Notes under the pieces: model-generated
What the model was told of the DNA's origin: nothing
Databases searched by the model: none
Seen by the model: the letters and a program-made list of their open reading frames with translations, nothing else
Position numbers and translations under genes: made by a program
Assembly (NCBI GenBank): GCA_003141455.1
Contig: PLMA01000031.1
Coordinates: 3,737-35,982 of the forward strand
Length of the DNA: 32,246 bases
Direction: 5' to 3'
Origin: Chloroflexota bacterium
GTDB taxonomy: Bacteria > Chloroflexota > Limnocylindria > Limnocylindrales > CSP1-4
Shown: piece after piece, positions 15,178 to 23,840 of the stretch
Numbering within the stretch: position 1 is the stretch's first letter
How the letters are laid out: the number at the start of each line of letters is the position of its first letter

Positions 15178-16140
15178 ATGCCCTTCATCCAATCGGTGCT
15201 CGACAAAGTCGGACCGAACAACGTGGCCGATGTCGCGATCACCGCCCTCCTGATCTACTGGCTGTTCAGCCTGATCAGAGGGACCCGCGCCGTTCGGCTG
15301 GTGGTCGGCGTGTGCCTTCTCATCGTTGTCTACGGCGCCGCTTTGACGTTCCAGCTGAAGCTGCTCACGGTAATCCTCCAGACCGGGGCGTACGTCGGCC
15401 TCTTCGCGCTGGTAGTCGTATTCCAGCCCGAACTGCGCCGAGCGCTGGATAGGATCGGCCGTCTCGGCTCCCTTGGATGGCTCATCTCGCCCGCGGAGCA
15501 GTCCACAGTGATCCATGTCGCGGCCGAGGTGGCCAGCGCCGCCGAGCGTCTGTCGCGCGAGGGTCACGGCGCCCTGATCGTCATCGAGCGCGAGACGGGA
15601 CTGCAGGAGATTGCCGAGAACGGCGTCATGCTCCACGCGGACCTGTCCGCGGACCTGCTCGTCACCCTCTTCTCGCCCAAGACACCACTCCACGACGGAG
15701 CGGTGGTAATCCGCGGCGACCAGATCCTGGCTGCCGGCGCGCTCCTCCCCTCGGCCGAGACCACGATTCCGGTGGAGCGCTTCGGCACCCGGCACAAGGC
15801 GGCCCTCGGCATCACCGAGACGACCGACGCGATCGTGGTCGTCGTGTCAGAGGAAACGGGTCAGATGAGTCTGGTCGAGCGGGCGCGGATCGTCCGCAAT
15901 CTCGACGAGCCCAAGCTGACTCGCTCCCTCGCCGCTCTGCTCCACCCTCAGACGGCCGGAGGCATCTTGCTGCAGGAGCGAGCTACGACCCGGCGCGTCG
16001 GACCAAGCGTTCGCCAGCTGGCCAGGCGAGCCCGGTTCGGGCGAATGCGCGGAACGGCGGGCCCCGCCGCCAAGTCCCAGGGCGATACGAGGCCCCCGCG
16101 GTCCGAGGATGCTTCGGGCGAGGAGAAGGCTTCGTCGTGA
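15178..16140 (+). CDS. cdaA: Diadenylate cyclase CdaA (membrane-bound)
   Basis: CdaA makes cyclic di-AMP from two ATP. Three hydrophobic segments (about residues 18-33, 38-58 and 62-82) form the membrane anchor. The cyclase domain follows, with DGA at 173-175 (PKTPLHDGAVVIRG), GALLP at 187-191, and RHK at 205-207 in FGTRHKAALGITE, where most family members have RHR. The final ~60 residues (from about 260) are a basic, Ser- and Gly-rich tail beyond the usual ~270 aa. Its TGA overlaps the GTG of cdaR, then comes glmM: the cdaA-cdaR-glmM cluster known from Bacilli, where GlmM binds and inhibits CdaA. Confidence 0.96.
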   Translation: MPFIQSVLDKVGPNNVADVAITALLIYWLFSLIRGTRAVRLVVGVCLLIVVYGAALTFQLKLLTVILQTGAYVGLFALVVVFQPELRRALDRIGRLGSLGWLISPAEQSTVIHVAAEVASAAERLSREGHGALIVIERETGLQEIAENGVMLHADLSADLLVTLFSPKTPLHDGAVVIRGDQILAAGALLPSAETTIPVERFGTRHKAALGITETTDAIVVVVSEETGQMSLVERARIVRNLDEPKLTRSLAALLHPQTAGGILLQERATTRRVGPSVRQLARRARFGRMRGTAGPAAKSQGDTRPPRSEDASGEEKASS

Positions 16141-17402
16141 GAGTCCTTCGCTTCATCTTCCGCAGCTGGCCCCTCAAGATCGGGGCTGTGCTCCTCGCGA
16201 TCATCCTGTACGTCGGGATGGTCTTCCTTCAGACCACGCAACAGTGGCCCGGCACTATCCCGATCGAGCTCGCCAACCAGCCCGCCAACTCCGTTCTCAT
16301 GAAACCCGATCCTTCGCTGGCGACTTCGCTGCCGACGGTGAGCAACATCCGCTACATCGCCGCGCAGGACGTGCCCGTCACTCGGGACAGCTTCCGGGCG
16401 ACCGTCGACCTGGCCAACGTCAAGGTGAGTGAGAATGAAGACACGCTGGTCAAGGTTCAGCTGGTTGCCCCGGACCAGCGAATCCAGATCCTCGACTACC
16501 AGCCTCAGCAGATCACCGTGGCCCTGGATCCGAAGGATCACAAGCAGGTCGGCGTCCAGGTGGACTTTGGCGCCGTACCGTCAGGACTGCAACCGGGGAC
16601 GCCGGTCCTCAGCGCGTCGACGGTCGATGCCTCCGGCGCCGCATCGATCGTCAGGCGAGTCGCCTACGCCGACGCCCAAATCCGGATCGATGCCTCCGGC
16701 CTCGACGTGAGTCAGGACGTTGTGCTCGTTGCCTTCGACGCGACGGGTGCCGTCGTGGATAGCGGCAAGGTCACGTTCAACCCGCGAACCGTTCACGTGG
16801 CGGTGCAGGTCGGCAGCCAGTTGCGCACCGAGACGGTTCCCGTCAATCCGATCCTGGTGAACGCGCCGGCCGCGGGCTACCGGGTCGCGTCGATAGACGT
16901 GACCCCCTCGGTCGTCGCCGTCCGCGGCCAGGCCGATGCGCTCGCGCTGCTCAAGGGACTCGCAGACACGCAGCCCATATCGATCGCCGGGGCTACCGGA
17001 GACGTCTCGAAGACAGTGACCCTCAACCTTCCGAGCGGCGTCACCGCCGACGACGTGTCCCAGATCGCCGTGACCGTACACCTGCAGTCGCCGCCGTCCA
17101 CTGTCAGCGTGGGCGTGGGCCTGGTGCCCGACGGGGCACGACCTGATCGCATCTACTCTCTGTCCACGCCGAGCGTCACCATCACCCTTGGCGGAGCGAC
17201 CGCGGCTCTCAATGCCTTCGACACATCTACCCTGGTGGGATCGGTCTCCGTCGGGACTCTGGGTGTGGGCGCTCATACCGTCATCGTCACGACAGCCGTA
17301 CCGCCCGGCATCAAGGTCGTGAGCATCAGCCCTTCGCAGATAACCGTGACAGTGACCAACGCCCCTACGCCGCCGCCTGCGCCGTCTGCCTCACCGACAT
17401 AG
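16137..17402 (+). CDS. cdaR: YbbR-domain protein CdaR, regulator of CdaA
   Basis: This 421-aa protein starts at GTG 16137, overlapping the cdaA stop. The N-terminus VRVLRFIFRSWPLKIGAVLLAIILYVGMVFLQ is one membrane helix after a short basic cytosolic stretch. The rest is extracytoplasmic and built of several YbbR-like beta repeats, visible as recurring strands such as IPIELANQPANSV, VPVTRDSFRATVDLANV, ETVPVNPILVNAPAAGYRVASIDVTPS and VVAVRGQADAL. It ends with a Pro/Ala/Ser tail. The frame is open further upstream inside cdaA, but the membrane helix fixes the start. In Bacilli CdaR binds CdaA and modulates cyclase activity. Confidence 0.92.
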   Translation: MRVLRFIFRSWPLKIGAVLLAIILYVGMVFLQTTQQWPGTIPIELANQPANSVLMKPDPSLATSLPTVSNIRYIAAQDVPVTRDSFRATVDLANVKVSENEDTLVKVQLVAPDQRIQILDYQPQQITVALDPKDHKQVGVQVDFGAVPSGLQPGTPVLSASTVDASGAASIVRRVAYADAQIRIDASGLDVSQDVVLVAFDATGAVVDSGKVTFNPRTVHVAVQVGSQLRTETVPVNPILVNAPAAGYRVASIDVTPSVVAVRGQADALALLKGLADTQPISIAGATGDVSKTVTLNLPSGVTADDVSQIAVTVHLQSPPSTVSVGVGLVPDGARPDRIYSLSTPSVTITLGGATAALNAFDTSTLVGSVSVGTLGVGAHTVIVTTAVPPGIKVVSISPSQITVTVTNAPTPPPAPSASPT

Positions 17403-17411
17403 GAGCGACCC

Positions 17412-18743
17412 TTGCCCCGTCTCTTCGGCACGGATGGTATCCGTGGCACAGCTAACGTCGACCTGAAACCGACTCTCGCCTACGCCCTGGGCCGGGCCAC
17501 GGCCCACCGCCTGGCGAGACCCGACTGCCCGATCGTGGTCGGCCAGGACACTCGCCGGTCCGGCGACATGTTCGCCGCCGCAATCGTGGCCGGGGCCACG
17601 AGCATGGGCGTGGATGTCCATCTCGTAGGCGTGGTCCCGACGCCGGCTCTCGCCTACATCGCGGGGACCGGCAGGTTCGCGGCCGGGATCATGGTCTCGG
17701 CATCGCACAACCCGGCGGAAGACAACGGCCTCAAGGTCCTAGACGAGCACGGCCTCAAGCTCGATGAGGATGTCGAAGACGAGCTGGAGCAGCTGATCTG
17801 GACCTCCGAGGAGCTGCCGTCGGCTTCGCCTGATGCCCTGGGCCTGGCCATCCAGGACCACGATCTCCTCGATCTGTATGTAGAGCATCGGCTGAAGCTC
17901 GCCGCGACCATCTCCACGGATCTCTACGTCGTCGTGGACTGCGCCAACGGCTCGGGGGGCGTTGCCGCGACGCGGATTCTCGAGGCTACGGGGGCCCGGG
18001 TGGAGGCCATCTTCAACGAGCCCGATGGCTCGAACATCAACGCCGAGTGCGGAGCCACCGCTCCGGAGGCGCTGGCGGCGGAGGTCGCGGCCCGCGGCGC
18101 AGACGTGGGCTTTGCGCTCGACGGTGACGCCGACCGGCTGATCGCGGTCGACTCCGCCGGGCGCGTGGTCGATGGAGATGCCGTGCTGGGCGTGCTGGCC
18201 CTGGATCGCCTCGCCCGCGGGTGCCTGCCAAATGGGGCGCTGGTCGTCTCGGTTCTCTCGAACGGCGGTCTTCGGAAGACCGTCGAGGAAGCCGGCGGAC
18301 AGATCATTCGAACGCCTGTTGGCGACAAGTACATTTTCGAGGGGATGCTCGTGAACGGAGCCGGTCTCGGGGGTGAGAAGAGCGGCCACGTGATCATCCT
18401 GGAACATGCCACTACCGGCGACGGCATCGTGACGGCGCTGGAATTGCTGGCCGTCATGACCCGATCCGGCCGCGGCCTGGCCGATCTGGCCTCCGCCGTG
18501 CCCATGCTTCCCCAGCAGCAGAGGACCATTCCGGCCCGCCACAAGGACCAGTGGGAAGGCGACCCGGCCATCCGCAAGGCGATCGCCGCCGCCGAGGATC
18601 GGCTTGGCGCCTCGGGTCGGGTGCTGGTCAGACCCTCCGGCACGGAGCCCGCTATTCGAGTCATGGTGGAGGGCCCGGAGGCGGGCCTCGTGGCCGAGCT
18701 GGCCGACGAATTAGCCGTCCTGGCCGGTCAACGACTAAACTAG
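17412..18743 (+). CDS. glmM: Phosphoglucosamine mutase GlmM
   Basis: GlmM interconverts glucosamine-6-phosphate and glucosamine-1-phosphate on the way to UDP-GlcNAc. The 443-aa length is normal. The phosphoserine loop is GIMVSASHNPAEDNG, with the catalytic Ser at residue 98. The metal loop is DGDADRL, the sugar-binding loop GEKSGHVI, and the phosphate-binding site RPSGTEPAIRVMVE near the C-terminus. The start is TTG at 17412, chosen because it begins PRLFGTDGIRGTANVD; AGGAG lies at 17401-17405. Adjacent cdaA and cdaR suggest the known control of cyclic di-AMP synthesis by GlmM; adjacent glmS supplies its substrate. Confidence 0.97.
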   Translation: MPRLFGTDGIRGTANVDLKPTLAYALGRATAHRLARPDCPIVVGQDTRRSGDMFAAAIVAGATSMGVDVHLVGVVPTPALAYIAGTGRFAAGIMVSASHNPAEDNGLKVLDEHGLKLDEDVEDELEQLIWTSEELPSASPDALGLAIQDHDLLDLYVEHRLKLAATISTDLYVVVDCANGSGGVAATRILEATGARVEAIFNEPDGSNINAECGATAPEALAAEVAARGADVGFALDGDADRLIAVDSAGRVVDGDAVLGVLALDRLARGCLPNGALVVSVLSNGGLRKTVEEAGGQIIRTPVGDKYIFEGMLVNGAGLGGEKSGHVIILEHATTGDGIVTALELLAVMTRSGRGLADLASAVPMLPQQQRTIPARHKDQWEGDPAIRKAIAAAEDRLGASGRVLVRPSGTEPAIRVMVEGPEAGLVAELADELAVLAGQRLN

Positions 18744-18789
18744 CCACCTTCGTCAGGGACAAGGTCAAGGCGACCGGGAGTAACTGCGC

Positions 18790-20616
18790 ATGTGTGGCAT
18801 CGTCGGATACACGGGGCCTCGCGAAGCCGGCCCCGTTCTGCTCGACGGGCTGCGCCGCCTCGAGTACCGGGGCTACGACTCGGCCGGCATCGCCCTGGTT
18901 ACCCAGGACGGCGAGCTGTTCGTCGAGAAGCGGGCCGGGAAGGTCGCGGTACTCCAGGACGCCCTGAACGACCGGACGCCGAGCGCAGGGGTCGGCCTCG
19001 GTCACACGCGCTGGGCCACACACGGCCGACCGAGCGACCTCAACGCCCATCCCCACAGCGACTGCACCGGACGGATAACCGTCGTCCACAACGGCATCGT
19101 CGAGAACTTCCGCGAGCTGCGCGACGAGCTCCTCGCCGCCGGCCACGTACTGGCGTCGGAGACCGACACGGAGGTCGTGGCCCACCTGGTGGAGGCCGCG
19201 TACAAGGGCGATCTCGCCGACGCGGTTCGCGCCGCTCTGCAGCGTTTGGAAGGGGCCTACGCGCTGGTCGTGATGCACCGCGACGAACCGGACCGGCTGG
19301 TTGGCGCCCGTCTGAACGCTCCGCTCATCGTGGGCCTTGGGGACGACGAGAGCTTCCTGGCGTCGGACGCGGCGGCGATCGTGGCCTATACCAAGCGCGT
19401 GGTCTTCCTGGCCGACGGCGACGTGGCGGACCTGCGCCCGGGCACGGCCACGATCACGGACCGGACCGGCGCCCCGGTCGACCGCCCGATCGACATCATC
19501 CCATGGTCCGCCGAGGCGGCCGAGAAGGGCGGATACGCGCACTTCATGCTCAAGGAGATCCACGAGCAGCCTGCGGCGCTGACGGCGGCGCTGACCGGCC
19601 GGCTGCGCCACGACATGATCTGCCTGGAGGAGCTGGATCCGATCCGCGACAGACTTGCGGGGATCAACCGCGTCGAGATGATCGCCTGCGGCACGGCCTA
19701 TTACGCCTCGCTGGTAGGCGCGGCTCTCTTCCAGGAGTGGCTCGGCGTGCCGGCCCGCTCCACGGTCGCTTCCGAGTTCCGATACAGCCCGCCGCCGATC
19801 GATCCGCACACCCTGGTCGTGGCGGTGACTCAGTCCGGCGAGACCGCGGACACGATTGCGGCGGCGCGCCTGGCCGGCGATCGAGGGGCCCTCGTCCTGG
19901 CCGTCACCAACACCGTCGGCTCGGCCATAACGCGCGAGTCCCATGCCTCGGTCTTCCTGCAGGCCGGACCCGAAGTGGCCGTGGCGGCCACGAAGACCTT
20001 CGTTACCCAGGTCGTGACGCTCGTGATGCTGGCCGCGGACGTGGCACATCAGCTCGGTCGACTCGGCGCCGAGGCGGAGCTGGAGCTCGTCAAGGCCCTG
20101 CGCCGCCTTCCCGCACAGGCTGGGCGTGCGATCGAGCTGGCCGCATCGACCGAGGAGATGGCCGAACGCTACGCCGCCGCCAACGGCTTCATGTACATCG
20201 GTCGCGCGTTCGGCTATCCGGCCGCCCTGGAGGGGGCGCTCAAGATCAAGGAGATCAGCTACCTGCATGCCGAGGGTTATGCCGCCGGCGAACTGAAGCA
20301 CGGACCCATCTCGCTGCTCGATTCGGACGTGCCGCTCGTGGCCGTGGCCACTCGTTCGGCCGTGTACGAGAAGGTGATCAGCAACCTGATGGAGGGTCGG
20401 GCCCGCGACGCCCGGGTCATCGCCGTGGCCACGGAAGGCGACACTGGGATCGAGCGCCTGGCCACGGACGTGTGCTGGGTCCCGGACACGCTGGAGCCCC
20501 TGAGCACGATCCTGGCGGTGATCCCACTCCAGCTCTTCGCCTACCACGTGGCCGTGAAACGCGGTCGCGACGTGGACCAGCCGCGCAACCTCGCCAAGTC
20601 GGTGACGGTGGAGTAG
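18790..20616 (+). CDS. glmS: Glutamine-fructose-6-phosphate aminotransferase GlmS
   Basis: This 608-aa enzyme makes glucosamine-6-phosphate from fructose-6-phosphate and glutamine. The N-terminal glutaminase begins MCGIVGYTG, with Cys2 as the nucleophile after Met removal, then RRLEYRGYDSAGIAL, GHTRWATHG and HNGIVENFRELR. Two SIS domains follow (ACGTAYYASLVGAALF; TQSGETADTIAAARLAGD). The C-terminus DVDQPRNLAKSVTVE is the invariant active-site tail. GGGAG at 18776-18780 sits 9 nt before the ATG. Only 46 nt separate it from glmM, too little for a glmS ribozyme, so control by that ribozyme is excluded here. A TAAACT box at 18736-18741 overlaps the glmM stop. Confidence 0.98.
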   Translation: MCGIVGYTGPREAGPVLLDGLRRLEYRGYDSAGIALVTQDGELFVEKRAGKVAVLQDALNDRTPSAGVGLGHTRWATHGRPSDLNAHPHSDCTGRITVVHNGIVENFRELRDELLAAGHVLASETDTEVVAHLVEAAYKGDLADAVRAALQRLEGAYALVVMHRDEPDRLVGARLNAPLIVGLGDDESFLASDAAAIVAYTKRVVFLADGDVADLRPGTATITDRTGAPVDRPIDIIPWSAEAAEKGGYAHFMLKEIHEQPAALTAALTGRLRHDMICLEELDPIRDRLAGINRVEMIACGTAYYASLVGAALFQEWLGVPARSTVASEFRYSPPPIDPHTLVVAVTQSGETADTIAAARLAGDRGALVLAVTNTVGSAITRESHASVFLQAGPEVAVAATKTFVTQVVTLVMLAADVAHQLGRLGAEAELELVKALRRLPAQAGRAIELAASTEEMAERYAAANGFMYIGRAFGYPAALEGALKIKEISYLHAEGYAAGELKHGPISLLDSDVPLVAVATRSAVYEKVISNLMEGRARDARVIAVATEGDTGIERLATDVCWVPDTLEPLSTILAVIPLQLFAYHVAVKRGRDVDQPRNLAKSVTVE

Positions 20617-21345
20617 GTGGCTGGCGCGGGGCGGCCTCCTGGGACGGGCGACGGGTCGAGTGGCGACCACGGCGCATCGGGCGCGGGCCGCGGTGCGTCG
20701 AGTGGCGGCCGTCGCGGGTCGGGCGCCGATGGCTCCGGGGTGGGAAGCGTGGCCGGCTCTTCCGTGGAGCCGCCGCCGGAGACGACCGAGCTCGGGATCG
20801 ACATCATCGGCGTCTCGCGAATCGCGGCCTCCCTGGCCCGTTTCGGCGACCGCTTCACGAAGCGCGTCCTGACTCCAGCGGAGGCGGCCTATGTCCGCAA
20901 CCGGCCCGAGACGCTGGCGGGCAGGTGGGCGGCGAAGGAGGCAGTCTCCAAGGTGCTCGGCCTCGGAGTCCGCGGCATCGGCTGGCGGGATATCGAGGTC
21001 GAGAGGCTGCCTACCGGCCAGCCGTCGATCCGGCTTCACGGCCGGGCGGCGCGGCGGGCGACCCAGCTGGGGATGGGCCGAGTTGCCGTCTCGATCAGCC
21101 ACGAGTCCGAGTTCGCGGTGGCGATCGCGTACGGCGTCCGAACGGCGGGCGGCCGCTTCCTCCTGCCGCCCGACATCGAAGAGCGGCTCGGCGAGCGAGA
21201 GGCGGCTTTGCTGCGGCGCCTGGAGCGGCTGCGCGGCTTGGCCAGGGAGGCGGCGACGGCGGAGGCTAAGCTGGGCGTGACCGAGGCTGCCGGTCCTGCC
21301 CGGTCGGCGGCCGCCAAGGGTAGCGAGGAGCAAACCGGTGCCTAG
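20617..21345 (+). CDS. acpS: Holo-[acyl-carrier-protein] synthase with both termini extended
   Basis: AcpS attaches the 4'-phosphopantetheine arm of CoA to acyl carrier protein. The core covers about residues 58-178: LGIDIIGVSRI with metal ligand Asp62, LTPAEAAYV, and RWAAKEAVSK with Glu108, then the late motif VSISHESEFAVAIA. At 242 aa it is about twice the usual 120. Residues 1-56 are a Gly/Ser/Ala low-complexity stretch, and the last ~65 form a charged, probably helical extension (DIEERLGEREAALLRRLERL). The GTG at 20617 directly follows the glmS stop with GGTGGAG nearby. In-frame GTGs at 20740, 20749 and 20764 would remove most of the N-terminal stretch but lack ribosome binding sites. Confidence 0.9.
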   Translation: MAGAGRPPGTGDGSSGDHGASGAGRGASSGGRRGSGADGSGVGSVAGSSVEPPPETTELGIDIIGVSRIAASLARFGDRFTKRVLTPAEAAYVRNRPETLAGRWAAKEAVSKVLGLGVRGIGWRDIEVERLPTGQPSIRLHGRAARRATQLGMGRVAVSISHESEFAVAIAYGVRTAGGRFLLPPDIEERLGEREAALLRRLERLRGLAREAATAEAKLGVTEAAGPARSAAAKGSEEQTGA

Positions 21346-22378
21346 CCGAATTGCACCCGAGCCGATACTCCTCGACGACGCGGCGGCTGCCGCGCTCCTT
21401 CCTCCGCGGCCGGCACGCGGCCACAAGGGGACGTTCGGGAAGCTGCTGGTCATCGCCGGGTCCGTGGACTACGCCGGGGCCGCCCTGCTGGTCTGTACTG
21501 CCGCCGGTCGGGCGGGTGCGGGCCTGGTCACGCTGGCCACGCCGGAGTCGCTTCAGCCGCTTTTCGCGGCCAAGGTCGTGGAGGCGACGACGCTCGCGCT
21601 ACCCGAAGACGACGTGGAGGAAGTGGACCCGGAAGAGGCGCTCGCCCGGATCATGGATCACGACCACGACGCCCTGGTCGTTGGGCCGGGCCTCAAGCCG
21701 AGCCTGTCCATGACCGAGCTGATCCGCGACCTTCTCGCGCCCGACGAGGACGGCGAGCCGTTGCCGGCGGTGCTTGACGCGGAGGCGCTGCGGTCACTGG
21801 CCACGGTGGACGGGTGGGCGGGTGAGGTGGCCGCTCGGTGCGTCCTGACGCCTCATGTAGGGGAGTTCCTGCGGCTTCGGGCCGCCGACGGCCACGACCC
21901 GGAGGAGCACGGCGACCTCGTCTTCGATGACGCCAGGCGTCTGGCCGCGGCCCGGGATGCCGCTCGCGAGTGGGGCCAGGTCGTCGTCCTGAAGGGCGCG
22001 CGAACGGTCATCGCCGACCGGGATGGCCGAGCTGCCGTCTCTCCCTTCGAGAACCCGGCCCTCGCGAGCGGCGGCACAGGCGACGTGCTGGCCGGGACGA
22101 TCGGGGCCTTGCTCGCTCAGGGCCTGGGCACGTTCGAGGCGGCACAGCTCGGCGTCTACCTCCACGGGGCCGCTGGGGAGGCCGTGAGGGCTCGCCTGGG
22201 CGACGCCGGCCTGCTCGCGTCGGATCTGCTGCCGGAGCTGCCACTGGCCCGCCGGCGGCTGGCCGCGCTTGCGGGCGCCGCTAGTGGGGCCGCAGGTCGT
22301 GGCCGCGGGGCCGCAGGTCGTGGGCGCGGGACCGCCGGTCGTGCCTCCGGCGCCCGCAAGCCGCCGGCGACTCGTTGA
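21338..22378 (+). CDS. nnrD: ADP-dependent NAD(P)H-hydrate dehydratase (NnrD domain only)
   Basis: NnrD repairs hydrated NADH and NADPH using ADP. The ribokinase-like fold is seen in HKGTFGKLLVIAGSVDYAGAA, AGRAGAGLVTLATP, LTPHVGEF and the nucleotide-binding NPALASGGTGDVLAGTIGALL. At 346 aa it corresponds to the C-terminal half of the bifunctional Nnr proteins; the epimerase half (NnrE) is not in this window. The C-terminus is an Arg/Gly/Ala tail with three AAGRGRG-like repeats. It overlaps acpS by 8 nt and is followed by alr, an order also known from Actinobacteria and Bacilli. Confidence 0.94.
   Translation: MPSRIAPEPILLDDAAAAALLPPRPARGHKGTFGKLLVIAGSVDYAGAALLVCTAAGRAGAGLVTLATPESLQPLFAAKVVEATTLALPEDDVEEVDPEEALARIMDHDHDALVVGPGLKPSLSMTELIRDLLAPDEDGEPLPAVLDAEALRSLATVDGWAGEVAARCVLTPHVGEFLRLRAADGHDPEEHGDLVFDDARRLAAARDAAREWGQVVVLKGARTVIADRDGRAAVSPFENPALASGGTGDVLAGTIGALLAQGLGTFEAAQLGVYLHGAAGEAVRARLGDAGLLASDLLPELPLARRRLAALAGAASGAAGRGRGAAGRGRGTAGRASGARKPPATR
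22286..22348 (+). repeat. Three 21-nt tandem units at the nnrD 3' end
   Basis: Units are 22286-22306, 22307-22327 and 22328-22348. The first two differ at one base (GGCCGC versus GGGCGC near the end) and the third is diverged. In the nnrD frame they give the Arg/Gly repeat AAGRGRG. In the alr frame, which is also open here, they give GPQVVAA, GPQVVGA and GPPVVPP. I place the alr start downstream, so only nnrD is assumed to be coding. Confidence 0.85.
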
Positions 22379-22385
22379 GGGCGGC

Positions 22386-23798
22386 GTGACGACGCTTCCG
22401 GGCGCGATCGGCGGCCGAATCACCGCCACGCGCCTACCTCTGATCGAGGTTCGCCCGGGAGAGCCCCTGCCGCCGCTCCCCAAGACGGCCTGGCTCGAGA
22501 TAGACGTGGACGCTCTCATCGAGAACGTCCGCCTGCTGACGAGCCTGCTGCCGGCCGGCGTTCGGCTCGAGCCGGTGCTCAAAGCCGACGCGTATGGCCA
22601 CGGGGCTGTCCCCGTCGCCCGCGCCCTGGTACGGGATGGCGCCAGGAGCCTCAGCGTCGCCACTTTCGACGAGGCGCTGGAGCTGCGCCAGGCCGGTGTC
22701 GAAGTGCCGATCCTCATCGTCTTCCCGATCCCGCCCGAGCTGGCGCAGGCCGCCAGGCGACATGGCCTCTCGGTCACGGCCGGTGACCAGGTGCTGCTGG
22801 CGCGGACTCTGGCCGCCCTGTCGAATGACACTCCGCCCGGACGGCCCGCTGCCGCGACGTCCGACGACGTCGAGCGGCAGCTCGTCGCCGGCGGTTCGGG
22901 CGACTCGCGGCTGGCCATCCATCTCGAAGTCGAGACCGGTCTCGGCCGCGGCGGGGTGGACCCAGACCTCGTACCGGCGGCCGCAGTGGCCATCGAAGCC
23001 TCGCCACACGCGCGCCTGGCCGGACTGTGGTCGCACCTCCAGGCCGCCGACAACACCGACCTGACCGCCGGCCAGGACCGTCGCTTCGGGATTGCCGCGG
23101 ATCTCCTGGAGGCGGCCGGCGTCACCCTGCCCGCGCGGCACCTTGCGGCCAGCGGCGCCGTGCTCGCCGCGAGCGTGCCGCCGTACGACGCGGCGAGGGT
23201 GGGTCTGGCCATATACGGGCTCGTGCCGGACGGCCTGGAGGTGGCCGAGGGGGCACGGTCGGTTGCCGCGGTCCTCCGCCCGGTGATGTCCCTGCGCGCC
23301 AGGCCGATCCGCGTCGCCTGGCTGGAGCCGGGGACCGGCGTGAGCTACGGACCCTCGTTCACGACGGCGCGCCGGAGCTTGATCGCCACGCTGCCCCTGG
23401 GCTACGCGGACGGCTATCCGAGGAGCCTCTCGAACCGGGCCCAGGTCCTGGTCCGCGGTACTCGGGTACCACTGGTCGGCACGGTGGCAATGGACGCGGT
23501 GATGGTCGATGTAACGGACGTTCCGGGCCCCGAGGTGAGCGTGGACGACGAATTCACGCTCCTGGGCGAGCAAGGTGGGGCTCGAATCGGGGCCATGGAG
23601 GTGGCGCGCTGGGGCAACACCATCTCGCATGAGATCGTCTCCGCGATGTCGGGGAGGCTACCCCGGGTGTACTATGCGGCAGCCGAGGCGGTCGGCTTGC
23701 GCACAATCGCGTGCGATGCGAGTCGGGGCGGGGAAGGGCTCAACTGGCCACCGGCCGAGGCATCCGCGGAAGAACCTGGTCCGCTCGGTCGCGAGTGA
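22386..23798 (+). CDS. alr: Alanine racemase
   Basis: Alr interconverts L- and D-alanine with pyridoxal phosphate, supplying D-Ala for peptidoglycan. From GTG 22386 it is 470 aa. The PLP lysine is Lys66 in LEPVLKADAYGHGAVPVARAL and the opposite catalytic base is Tyr321 in GTGVSYGPSF. Also typical are HLAASGAVLA, the ARVGLAIYGL stretch, LPLGYADGYPR and GTVAMDAVMVDVTD. It is longer than the usual 370-390 aa because of a 29-residue leader, an insert near residues 145-170 (NDTPPGRPAAATSDD) and a C-terminal tail. The frame is open back to 22269 inside nnrD; GAGGGCG at 22377-22383 supports 22386. Confidence 0.95.
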   Translation: MTTLPGAIGGRITATRLPLIEVRPGEPLPPLPKTAWLEIDVDALIENVRLLTSLLPAGVRLEPVLKADAYGHGAVPVARALVRDGARSLSVATFDEALELRQAGVEVPILIVFPIPPELAQAARRHGLSVTAGDQVLLARTLAALSNDTPPGRPAAATSDDVERQLVAGGSGDSRLAIHLEVETGLGRGGVDPDLVPAAAVAIEASPHARLAGLWSHLQAADNTDLTAGQDRRFGIAADLLEAAGVTLPARHLAASGAVLAASVPPYDAARVGLAIYGLVPDGLEVAEGARSVAAVLRPVMSLRARPIRVAWLEPGTGVSYGPSFTTARRSLIATLPLGYADGYPRSLSNRAQVLVRGTRVPLVGTVAMDAVMVDVTDVPGPEVSVDDEFTLLGEQGGARIGAMEVARWGNTISHEIVSAMSGRLPRVYYAAAEAVGLRTIACDASRGGEGLNWPPAEASAEEPGPLGRE

Positions 23799-23840
23799 CG
23801 GGTTCGCAGCCGTATCGACGGAGAGCAGGTTTCGGACTTG

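Noticed and set aside
18744..18789. glmS ribozyme upstream of glmS
   Set aside because: Only 46 nt separate glmM and glmS, far less than the ribozyme needs, and no matching core is seen.
18792..21269. 825-codon open frame on the + strand, one frame off glmS
   Set aside because: It is a frame shadow; the product is Arg/Gly/Pro-rich, typical of shifted high-GC reading, and glmS occupies the region.
18661..21453. 930-codon open frame on the - strand opposite glmS and acpS
   Set aside because: glmS on the + strand is full length with all catalytic motifs. The antisense product is Arg/Gly/Asp-rich with no recognisable domain.
22286..22348. CRISPR array or mobile-element repeat at the nnrD end
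   Set aside because: Units are contiguous without spacers, are multiples of three and lie in frame, so they are coding tandem repeats.
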